DNA of 6,653 nucleotides from Pseudomonadota bacterium (GTDB taxonomy: Bacteria; Myxococcota; Myxococcia; Myxococcales; Myxococcaceae). Shown here piece after piece: positions 1 through 6,653 of the stretch. The notes below the pieces were generated by a model. It was not told the DNA's origin and made no database searches. It was given only the letters and a program-made list of their open reading frames with translations. The DNA is taken from assembly GCA_023424585.1 (NCBI GenBank), contig JAFADT010000468.1, positions 1 through 6,653 of the forward strand. Direction: 5' to 3'. A program made the translations under genes and the position numbers. Every line of letters starts with the position of its first letter. Within the stretch, counting starts at the first letter, position 1.

Positions 1-105
1 CAGCGACTGCCCGAGTACATGGTGCCCTCCGCCGTGGGCCGCCTCGACTCCCTGCCCCTCACCTCCAACGGCAAGCTGGACCGCAAGGCCCTCCCCGCGC
101 CCTCC
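1..105 (+). other. A1: C-terminal end of an adenylation domain (motifs A9-A10)
   Basis: The first 35 residues are the end of the small C-terminal subdomain of an NRPS adenylation domain. LPEYMVP (residues 3-9) is motif A9 and NGKLDRKALP (23-32) is motif A10. Lys25 is the conserved lysine that contacts the adenylate and carboxylate. The pocket residues that set amino-acid specificity lie upstream of the window, so the substrate cannot be predicted. The domain loads T1, which follows immediately. Confidence 0.95.
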
Positions 106-3100
106 ACCTTCGAGTCCCGTGCACGGACACGGCCTCCGCGCACGGACACGGAGCGGTTGCTCACCACGCTCTGGGAAGAGGTCCTCCAGACGGGCACCAT
201 CGGCGCCGAGGATCACTTCTTCGACCTGGGCGGCAACTCGCTCAGTGCCACGCAGATCCTCTCGCGCATCCGTCGCGCGTTCCAGGCCGAGCTGTCCATC
301 GCGGACTTCTTCGCGGCCCCCACCGTGGAGGCCATCGCCCGGCGCCTGGAGTCCCAGGGACCGGTGCGCCCCGCGCCGCTGATGCCCGCGCTCAAGCCGG
401 TGCCTCGCGACGGCGGCCTGCCGCTGTCCTTCGCCCAGCAGCGACTCTGGTTCTTCGCGAAGCTGGAGCCCGACAGCACCGCGTACAACCTCCCGTTCGC
501 CATGCGGCTCGAAGGGGCGCTCGACGTGCCCGCGCTCACCCGCGGCCTGCGCGACCTGCTCCTGCGCCATGAATCCCTGCGCACCACCTTCCGTGAGCAG
601 GCGTCCGGTCCCGTCCAGGTCATCGCCTCCGAACCCACGCTGCCCGCCGCCTGGATGGACCTGAGCGCCCTGCCCGACGCGGAGCGCGCGCTCGACGCCC
701 TCCTCGACGACGAGGCGCGACAGGTCTTCGACCTGGAAGCCGGTCCGCTGTGGCGCGTCCTCGTGGTGCGCATGAGCGCGCGGCACCACCTGCTGCTGCT
801 CACCATGCACCACGTCATCTCCGACGCCTGGTCCATGGGCGTGCTCCTCCAGGAGCTGACCACGCTGTACGCCGCCCACGCCGAGGGCCGCGACGCCCAC
901 CTGAAGCCGCTGCCCGTGCAGTACTCGGACTTCGCCGTCTGGCAGCGAGGCTGGCTGCGCGACGCGGCGCTGGAGTCCGAGCTCGGCTGGTGGCGCCAGC
1001 AGCTCCACGGAGCACCGAAGGCCCTGGACCTGCCCACGGACCGGCCCCGGCCCGCGACGCAGACCTTCCGTGGCGCGGTGGTGCCCTTCCAGTTCCCGCG
1101 CGAGCTGTCGGACGCGATGCACGCGCTCTGCCGGAGCGAGGGCGTCACGCCCTCCATGGTGGTGCTGGCCGCGTTCCAACTGCTGCTGTCGCGCTACTCC
1201 GGGCAGGAAGACGTCTCCGTGGGCTCGCCCATCGCGGGCCGCACGCAGGCGGAGACGGAGGGGCTCATCGGCTTCTTCGTCAACACGCTGGTGCTGCGCA
1301 CGAAGCTGGACGGGGACCCGAGCTTCCGCGCGCTGCTCGGCCGCGTGCGCGAGGTGGCCCTGGGCGCGTACGCACACCAGGACGTGCCCTTCGAGAAGCT
1401 GGTGGAGGCGCTGAAGCCGGAGCGCGACCCGCGCCGCCCGCCGCTCTTCCAGGTGATGCTCGCGTACCAGAACGCGCCCATGCCGGAGACGCTGAGCACG
1501 GGCCTGAAGCTCCAGCCGCTGGAGCCTCGGGGCGGCACGGCGAAGTTCGACCTCACCCTGGCGCTGAACGACACCGCCGACGGGCTGAAGGGCCTGCTCG
1601 AATACAACACCGACCTCTTCGACACCGCGACCGCCAGCCGCATGGTGGGCCACCTGCGCGTGCTGCTGGACGGCGCCCTCCACGCGCCGGAGCGCCGCCT
1701 CTCCGCGCTGCCCATGCTCACGCTCGAGGAGCGCGGGCTCCTGGTCCACGCCTGGAGCGAGCCTGGCGCCGCCACGGCGGAGGAGGCCTCCCTGCACCGG
1801 CTCCTCCAGGCCCAGGCGCTGCGCCACCCCGACACGGTCGCCGTCGAGCACGAGGGCCACACGCTGACGTGGGCGGAGGCGTTCCGCCGGGCCCGGGAGG
1901 TCCTCCGGGAGCTGCGCATGCGCGGCGTGGTGGCCCTGCCTCCCGCGCCGCCCCTCGTCCCCGTCTCCCGCTCGGGCCCGCTGCCGCTGTCGTTCTCGCA
2001 GCAGCGGCTGTGGCTCATCGACCAGCTCGAACCGGGCAGCGCCGCCTACAACATCTTCCTGGCCCTGCGCGTGGAGGGCGCGCTGGACGTGGCCGCGCTG
2101 GAGCAGGCCTTCGCCGCGCTCATCGCCCGCCACGAGTCCCTGCGCACCGTCTTCGTCTCGAAGGAGGGCGAGCCCACGCAGGTCATCCTCCCCGAGGTGC
2201 CCTTCGCGCTGGAGCGGGTGGACCTGGGCGCGGCCTCCCGTGAAGCCCTGGAGGAGCGCCTGCGTGAAGAAGCGCGGCGCCCGTTCGACCTGACGCGAGG
2301 GCCCCTGCTGCGCGTCTCGCTGCTGCGCCTGGGCGATGGAGCGCACGTGCTGTGGCTGAACATGCACCACATCGTCTCCGACGGGTGGTCCATGGGCGTG
2401 CTCGTGCGCGAGCTGTCCGTGCTGTACGGCGCCCATGTCTCGGGCCAGCCGTCGCGGCTGGCGCCACTGCCGGTCCAGTACGTGGACTACGCGGCGTGGC
2501 AGCGCGACTGGCTGAAGGACGAGGTCCTGGAGCACCACCTGGCCTACTGGCGCCGCCAGCTCGCCGGAGCACCTCCGCTGCTGGAGCTTCCCACCGACAA
2601 GCCGCGCCCGCGCGTCCTGTCCCACCAGGGCGCGCAGGTCCCCGTGCGCCTGCCCGGCGCGCTGTCGGAGGCCCTCCAGGCGCTGTGCCAGCGCGAGGGC
2701 GCCACGCTCTTCATGGGCCTGGTGACCGCGTGGCAGGTGCTGCTCTCGCGCTACTCCGGACAGGAGTACATCCCCCTCGGCTCGCCCATCGCCGGCCGCA
2801 CGCGCGAGGACACGGAGGGGCTCATCGGCTTCTTCGTCAACACGCTGGTGCTGCGCACCCAGGTCGACTCGAAGGCCCCCTTCCGCCAGCTGCTGGCCCA
2901 GGTGCGCGCCACCACGCTCGCCGCCTACGAGCATCAGGACGCGCCCTTCGAGAAGCTGGTGGAGGCGCTACAGCCCCAGCGCAGCCTGAGCCACTCGCCC
3001 CTCTTCCAGGTCCTGCTCGCCCTACAGAACGCGCCGACGCAGCCGCTGTCGCTGCCCGGCGGCTCCGCACCGCTGCGGCTGCTGCCCCTGGAGCAGGAGG

Positions 3101-6100
3101 AGCAGGCGACCCAGTTCGACCTGACGCTGGCGCTGGCCCCGACACCGCAGGGACTCCAGGGCGCGCTGAGCTACCGCACGGACCTGTTCGAAGCCGCCAC
3201 CATCACCCGGATGGCGGAGCACCTGCGCGTGCTGCTGGAGGGCGCGGTGGCGAAGCCGGACGAGGCCGTGGGCCTGCTGCCCCTGCTCACGGAGGCCGAG
3301 CGCCAGCAGGTGCTGGTGACGTGGAACCAGACGCGGGCGGAGTACCCGCGCGACGCGACGATTCCCCGCCTCTTCGAAGCGCAGGTCCGCCGCACGCCGG
3401 ACGCCCTCGCGGTGGTGAGCGACGAGCAGCGGCTGACGTACCAGCAACTGGAGGTCCGGGCGAACCAGCTGGCCCACCGGCTGCGCAAGCTGGGCGTGGG
3501 CCCCGAGTCGCGGGTCGGCCTGTGCGTGGAGCGCACGGCGGACGTGGTGGTGGGGACGCTGGGCATCCTCAAGGCAGGCGGCGCGTATGTGCCGCTGGAT
3601 CCGAGCTACCCGAAGGAGCGCCTGGGCTGGCTGCTGGAGGACGCGAAGGGCCCGGCCCTGGTGGTGCACTCACACCTGCTGGAGTTCCTGCCCGCCGTCA
3701 CCGCACAGGCGGTGTGCCTGGACACGGACGCGGACCTGCAAGGGGAGCCGTCCACTCCCCCTCCGGTGCAGGTGCATCCGGAGAACGTGGCGTACCTCAT
3801 CTACACGTCCGGGAGCACGGGCCGCCCGAAGGGCGTGGCGGTGGCGCACCGGAACGCGTCGGCCTTCCTGGCGTGGGCCACGGAGACGTTCACGGAGGAG
3901 GAGACGAAGGCGGTGCTCGCGGCGACGAGCCTGAACTTCGACCTGTCCGTGTTCGAGCTGTTCACGCCGCTGGTGAGGGGCGGCAGCGTGGTGGTGGTGC
4001 GCAACGCCCTGTCCCTGGCGGAGGCGAAGCCGGACGCCGAGGTCACGCTGCTCAACACGGTGCCGTCCGCGATGGCGCAGCTGCTGAAGCTGGGGGCGGT
4101 GCCGCCGTCGGTGCGGGTCGTCAACCTCGCGGGTGAAGCGCTGCCGGAGGCGCTGGCGAAGGCCGTATACGCGCTGCCGACGGTGAAGAAGCTCTACAAC
4201 CTGTACGGCCCGTCGGAAGACACGACGTACTCGACGTGGTCGCGGGTGGGGCGCGACGAGGTGCCGAACATCGGCCGTCCGCTCAGCAACACGCGGGCGT
4301 ACGTGCTGGACAAGTACCTCCAGCCAGTGCCGGTGGGGGTGGCGGGAGAGCTGTTCCTCGCGGGCGAAGGCCAGGCGCGCGGATACCTGCTGAGGCCGGA
4401 GCTGACGGCGGAGAAGTTCCTGCCGGAGGTGTACGGCCCTGAAGGCAGCCGCATGTACCGCACGGGAGACCGGGTGAGGTACCGCGCGGACGGCGTGCTG
4501 GAGTACCTGGGCCGGGTGGACTTCCAGGTGAAGGTGCGCGGCTTCCGCATCGAGCTGGGCGAAGTGGAGTCCGCGCTGCGCCACCAGGAGTCGGTGAAGG
4601 ACGCGGTGGTGGTGGCGAGGGGCGAGGGCGCGGAGAAGCGCCTCGTGGCGTATGTCGCGCCGAAGGCAGGCGCGACGCTGGAAGCGAAGGCGCTGAGAGC
4701 CCACCTGCGCCAGCAGCTACCGGAGTACATGGTGCCGGGGACGGTGGTGGTGCTGGAGGCCCTGCCGCTCAACTCCAACGGCAAGGTGGACCGCAAGGCG
4801 CTGCCGGAGCCAGAAGCCCCGGCCTCCACGCACCCGTACGTGGCCCCGCGCACGGAGGCGGAGGCGAAGCTGGCGGCCATCTGGGCGGAGGTGTTGCGAG
4901 CGCCGCGGGTGGGCGTGAAGGACGACTTCTTCGCGCTGGGCGGCCACTCCCTGCTGGCCACGCAGGTGGTGTCGAGGGTGCGCAAGGAGACGGGCGTGGA
5001 GCTGCCGCTGCGCGCGCTGTTCGAAGCGCCTTCCGTGGAGGCGCTCGCCTCGCGCATCGAGGGCGCCCCGAAGCTCCGGCAGGCCGCGCGGCAGCCTCCG
5101 CTGGTGCCTGTTCCCCGGACCGGCCCGCTACCGCTGTCCTTCGCGCAGCAGCGCCTGTGGTTCCTCGACAGGCTCGAACCCGGCAGCGTCCACTACAACA
5201 TCCCCGCCGCCTTGCAGCTCGACGGCCCATTGAACGCCGAGGCGCTGTCGCGGAGCCTCCAGGAGCTCGTCCACCGTCACGAAGCCCTGCGCACCACGTT
5301 CCACGCCCGTGAGGACGGCGAGCCCGTCCAGCACCCGCATCCGCACGCGGAGCTGACCGTGCCCCGGGTGGAGCTGCGCCACGTGCCGGAGACGGAGCAG
5401 GCCGCGGAGGTCCGTCGGCTGGCGTTGGAGGAAGCGCGGAAGCCCTTCGACCTGGCGCGTGCGCCCCTGATGCGTGCCACGCTGCTGTGCCTGTCGGAGC
5501 AGCGGCACGTGCTGCTCGTCACGTTGCACCACATCGTCTCGGACGGTTGGTCCAACCGCGTCCTCGTCGAGGAGCTGGGAGCGTTGCACGCGGCGTTCTC
5601 GCGGGGGCAGCCTTCGCCCTTGCGGCCGCTGCCGCTCCAGTATGCGGACTACGCCGCGTGGCAGCAGGACTGGCTCCAGGGCGAGGCGCTGGAGCAGCAG
5701 GTGCGGTGGTGGAGGCAGCAGCTCGACGGGGTGCCGCATGCGCTGGAGCTGCCCACGGACAAGCCCCGCCCGGCCGTGCAGACCTACCGTGGCGCGCAGG
5801 TGCCCGTGGTCCTGTCGAGGACGGTCGCGCAGGGCCTCAAGGCCCTCTGCCAGCAGGAGGTCGTCACGCCGTTCATGGCGCTGCTCGCGCTCTGGCAGGC
5901 CCTGCTGGCCGTCTACTCGGGACAGGAGGACTTCGCCGTCGGCTCACCCATCGCGGGCCGTGGGCATGAAGAGTTGGAGGGGCTCGTCGGGTTCTTCGTC
6001 AACACGTTGGTGCTGCGCGCCCACGTGGACCGCCGCGACTCCTTCCGCCAGTTGCTGCGCCGGGTGAAGGAGGTATCGCTGGGGGCCTACGCCCACCAGG

Positions 6101-6653
6101 ACCTGCCGTTCGAGAAGCTGGTGGAGGAACTGAAGCCTGCTCGCGATCCGAGCCGGTCGCCGCTGTTCCAGGTGATGTTCACCCTCCAGGACACCGCCCC
6201 CCGGTCACCGCGCACGGACGCCCTGGCGCTGCACGCGCTGGACGTGGAGGACACCACCGCCAAGTTCGACCTGGAGTTGAGCCTCACGGAGTCCTCCGAC
6301 GGGTTCTCGGGGTTGCTCGGCTACAACACCGACCTGTTCGAGCCGCGCACGGCCACGCGCATGGCGGAGCACTTCCGCGCCTTGGCGGAAGGGCTCGTGG
6401 CCCGGCCCGAAGCCCCTCTGGATGCCGTGTCCCTGCTGACGGAGGCAGAGCGCCAGCGGGTGCTGGTGGAGTGGAACGCGACGAAGGCCGACTACCCGCG
6501 CGACTCCACCCTGCCGGACGTCTTCGCGCAGGTGGTGGCGCGCTTCCCCGAGAAGGTCGCCGTCGAGTTCGAGGACTCGCGCCTCACCTACCGCCAGCTG
6601 GACGCGCGCGCCAACCAGCTCGCGTGGCACCTGCGCTCCCTCGGCGTCTCCAC
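1..6653 (+). CDS. Non-ribosomal peptide synthetase, internal fragment, open at both ends: (A)-T-C-[delta-A]-C-A-T-C-(A)
   Basis: Frame 1 is open from the first base to the last, 2217 codons without a stop. It is a cytosolic multimodular enzyme that selects amino acids as adenylates, holds them as thioesters on phosphopantetheine arms and joins them by condensation. Visible are two carrier serines (Ser80 and Ser1650), three HHxxxD condensation motifs (residues 270, 789 and 1843), one complete adenylation domain (about 1093-1602), the C-terminal tip of a preceding one and the N-terminal start of a following one. No epimerase, methyltransferase, ketosynthase or thioesterase motif is present, so this is a middle part of the line extending L-residues. 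The odd part is residues 570-660, where an adenylation domain is reduced to a stub between two condensation domains. The product is not identifiable from this slice, and the true start and stop lie outside the window. The family assignment is certain. Confidence 0.98.
136..357 (+). other. T1: peptidyl carrier domain (PCP)
   Basis: Residues about 46-119 form a carrier domain of normal size. The core motif DHFFDLGGNSLSAT spans 71-84. Ser80 (bases 238-240) is the expected 4'-phosphopantetheine attachment site. The helix after the serine and the closing segment FFAAPTVEAIARRLE match the family. The residue before the serine is Asn; the Asp that is frequent in carriers preceding epimerase domains is absent, and no epimerase follows. 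T1 carries the residue or chain made by the preceding module and is the only donor carrier for the two condensation domains downstream. Confidence 0.96.
415..1683 (+). other. C1: condensation domain, complete but with no adenylation or carrier domain of its own
   Basis: Residues about 139-561 form a full-length condensation domain, which normally makes the peptide bond between a donor carrier and the acceptor carrier of its own module. Motifs in order: LPLSFAQQRLWFF (140-152), RHESLRTTF (189-197), MHHVISDAWSMG (269-280, likely catalytic base His271), YSDFAVWQR (307-315), IGFFVNTLVLR (423-433) and HQDVPFEKLVE (459-469). The usual HHxxxDG reads HHVISDA, so the glycine is alanine (residue 276). 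No epimerase precedes it and the dual epimerase/condensation HH[IL]xxxxGD signature is absent, so an LCL-type origin is likely. It is followed by an adenylation stub and another C domain, so it has no acceptor carrier in cis. It may be an inactive relic, a spacer, or served by a carrier in trans. The fold assignment is firm; its present activity is unknown. Confidence 0.95.
1255..1301 (+). repeat. 47-bp exact direct repeat, copy 1 (in C1, C5 motif)
   Basis: These 47 bases, coding for the conserved C5 region IGFFVNTLVLR and its lead-in, are identical at every position, including all wobble bases, to bases 2812-2858 in C2. The equivalent stretch of C3 (from about 5980) encodes nearly the same peptide but differs at several synonymous sites. 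The repeat is coding sequence shared by paralogous domains. It is not a mobile-element end. Confidence 0.9.
1708..1941 (+). other. delta-A: truncated adenylation-domain remnant (N-terminal ~75 residues only)
   Basis: Residues 570-647 align without gaps to the start of the intact A2 domain (about 1093-1166). LPMLTLEERGLLVHAW matches the C-A linker LPLLTEAERQQVLVTW, and LHRLLQAQALRHPDTVAV matches IPRLFEAQVRRTPDALAV. The A1 core motif is degenerate, LTWAEA (622-627) against LTYQQL in A2. Homology stops at Arg-Gly-Val (641-643), and the following PPLVPVSRSGPLPLSF belongs to a carrier-to-condensation linker. Motifs A2 to A10, including the ATP-binding YTSGSTG loop and the A10 lysine, and the whole carrier domain are missing, so this piece cannot activate an amino acid. 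The stub has drifted from the intact copies (the YPRDAT and YPRDST segment is gone), which suggests relaxed selection. I infer an in-frame deletion of about 530 residues. An assembly collapse is the main alternative. Confidence 0.9.
1975..3246 (+). other. C2: condensation domain of the alanine module
   Basis: Residues about 659-1082 form a complete condensation domain with canonical motifs: LPLSFSQQRLWLI (661-673), RHESLRTVF (710-718), MHHIVSDGWSMG (788-799, likely catalytic base His790), YVDYAAWQR (827-835), IGFFVNTLVLR (942-952) and HQDAPFEKLVE (978-988). It is followed in the normal way by A2 and T2, so it should condense the upstream acyl or peptidyl group with alanyl-T2. Its N-terminal linker (PPLVPVSRSG) closely matches the T2-C3 linker (PPLVPVPRTG), as if a carrier once stood directly before it. 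Its immediate upstream neighbour is now the delta-A stub, so the nearest donor carrier is T1, more than 500 residues away across C1. Confidence 0.96.
2812..2858 (+). repeat. 47-bp exact direct repeat, copy 2 (in C2, C5 motif)
   Basis: Second copy of the exact repeat shared with C1 at 1255-1301. The offset between copies is 1557 bp, a whole number of codons, so an exchange between them would stay in frame and would remove or add one [C-terminal half of C]-[delta-A]-[N-terminal half of C] unit. Confidence 0.9.
3277..4806 (+). other. A2: complete adenylation domain, predicted substrate alanine
   Basis: Residues about 1093-1602 activate an amino acid with ATP and load it on T2. Core motifs: LTYQQL (A1, 1145-1150), LKAGGAYVPLD (A2, 1190-1200), YTSGSTGRPKG (A3, 1268-1278), FDLSVFE (A4, 1313-1319), NLYGPSED (A5, 1400-1407), GELFLAGEG (A6, 1449-1457), YRTGDRVR (A7, 1486-1493), GRVDFQVKVRGFRIELG (A8, 1504-1520), LPEYMVP (A9) and NGKVDRKALP (A10, 1593-1602, Lys1595). 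Aligned by eye to GrsA, the pocket is Asp1314, Leu1315, Phe1318, Asn1352, Asn1375, Ala1377, Leu1401, Thr1409, Tyr1410 and Lys1595, that is DLFNNALTYK, which I recall as a published alanine code. All catalytic motifs are intact. Synonymous codon choice shifts to G-ending codons here compared with the flanking condensation domains. Confidence 0.95.
4834..5061 (+). other. T2: peptidyl carrier domain (PCP) of the alanine module
   Basis: Residues about 1612-1687 form a carrier domain with the classic core DDFFALGGHSLLAT (1641-1654). Ser1650 (bases 4948-4950) is the phosphopantetheine site. GGHS is the form usual for carriers of plain extension modules. The domain closes with LFEAPSVEALASRIE and is followed by a short linker (PPLVPVPRTG) into C3. 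It receives alanine from A2, acts as acceptor for C2 and then as donor for C3. Confidence 0.97.
5122..6402 (+). other. C3: condensation domain of the following module
   Basis: Residues about 1708-2134 form a complete condensation domain. Motifs: LPLSFAQQRLWFL (1710-1722), RHEALRTTF (1759-1767), LHHIVSDGWSN (1842-1852, likely catalytic base His1844), YADYAAWQQ (1881-1889), VGFFVNTLVLR (1996-2006) and HQDLPFEKLVE (2032-2042). It should transfer the chain from T2, ending in alanine, to the residue loaded by the next module. No epimerase lies between T2 and C3, so an L-configured donor and an LCL type are expected. Around the active site it has LHH and WSN where C1 and C2 have MHH and WSMG, so it belongs to a slightly different branch. 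Confidence 0.96.
6433..6653 (+). other. A3: N-terminal start of the next adenylation domain (cut by window end)
   Basis: Residues 2145-2217 contain the C-A linker LLTEAERQRVLVEWN, the YPRDSTLPDVFAQVV segment and the A1 motif LTYRQL (2195-2200), and then run off the window at ARANQLAWHLRSLGVS. All aligned positions resemble A2, and nothing suggests truncation other than the window edge. The pocket residues are outside, so the substrate cannot be predicted. The retained length is by chance about the same as the delta-A stub, but here the cut is the end of the data, not a junction with another domain. Confidence 0.93.

Noticed and set aside
213..1157. Minus-strand open frame (about 314 codons) opposite T1 and C1
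   Set aside because: Ser/Arg-rich, no motif, directly opposite conserved carrier and condensation motifs.
415..1683. C1 as an epimerization or heterocyclization domain
   Set aside because: It has the condensation-type FVNTLVLR and HQDVPFEKLVE motifs and an HHxxxD core. A cyclization domain would show DxxxxD in place of HHxxxD, and the epimerase-type motifs are not seen.
1925..1980. Possible gene boundary or frameshift at the stub-C2 joint
   Set aside because: Frame 1 runs through without a stop, and there is no ribosome binding site with a start codon at the joint. The break in homology is an in-frame domain junction.
750..2243. Long + strand open frame in frame 3 (about 497 codons)
   Set aside because: It gives an Arg/Ala/Pro/Gly-rich product without motifs, overlaps C1, delta-A and C2 in another frame, and reflects codon bias. 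The same holds for 2352-4136.
3670..4704. Long open frame on the - strand (about 344 codons) opposite the A2 domain
   Set aside because: Its protein is a low-complexity string rich in His, Arg, Leu and Gln with no recognisable domain, and it lies opposite well-conserved adenylation motifs. In DNA this GC-rich, antisense stops are rare, so it is a shadow.
6583..6653. A3 as a second truncated adenylation domain
   Set aside because: It ends only because the window ends, and its residues are canonical up to the last codon.
1..6653. CRISPR array, tRNA, insertion sequence or attachment site
   Set aside because: The whole window is occupied by one NRPS frame. The only repeats seen are paralogous coding motifs.

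Overview
The window is one uninterrupted coding frame on the + strand (frame 1, 2217 complete codons, no stop, no start inside it): an internal slice of a large modular non-ribosomal peptide synthetase (NRPS). Both ends of the gene lie outside the window. There is no intergenic DNA, so no promoter, terminator or RNA gene is expected or seen. The very high GC content, the strong G/C bias at third codon positions and linker motifs such as PLPLSFAQQRLW and LEPGSxxYN fit a GC-rich myxobacterium (Myxococcus, Corallococcus or Cystobacter type). That assignment is inference from style, not proof.

Domain order from the left: the last ~35 residues of an adenylation domain (A1, with its A10 lysine); a carrier domain (T1, Ser80); a full condensation domain (C1); a short adenylation remnant of about 75 residues (delta-A) that stops just after the A1 core motif; directly a second full condensation domain (C2); a complete adenylation domain (A2) whose binding-pocket residues read DLFNNALTYK, a code associated with alanine; a carrier domain (T2, Ser1650); a third condensation domain (C3); and the first ~70 residues of the next adenylation domain (A3), cut by the window end. 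In short: (A)-T-C-[delta-A]-C-A-T-C-(A).

In a standard assembly line the aminoacyl group on T1 is passed by one C domain to the alanine loaded on T2 by A2, and C3 then passes that product to the next module. Here two C domains lie between T1 and T2. Compared with the intact C2-A2-T2 unit, the C1 unit lacks about 530 residues (most of A plus all of T), cleanly in frame. The simplest reading is an ancestral C-A-T module that lost its A and T domains and left an orphan C domain, so the peptide is probably one residue shorter than the number of C domains suggests. C1 also has Ala instead of Gly in its HHxxxDG motif, whereas C2 and C3 are canonical. This vestigial module is the main point of interest. 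Secondary points are a change in synonymous codon preference over the A2 domain and a 47-bp exact repeat shared by C1 and C2.
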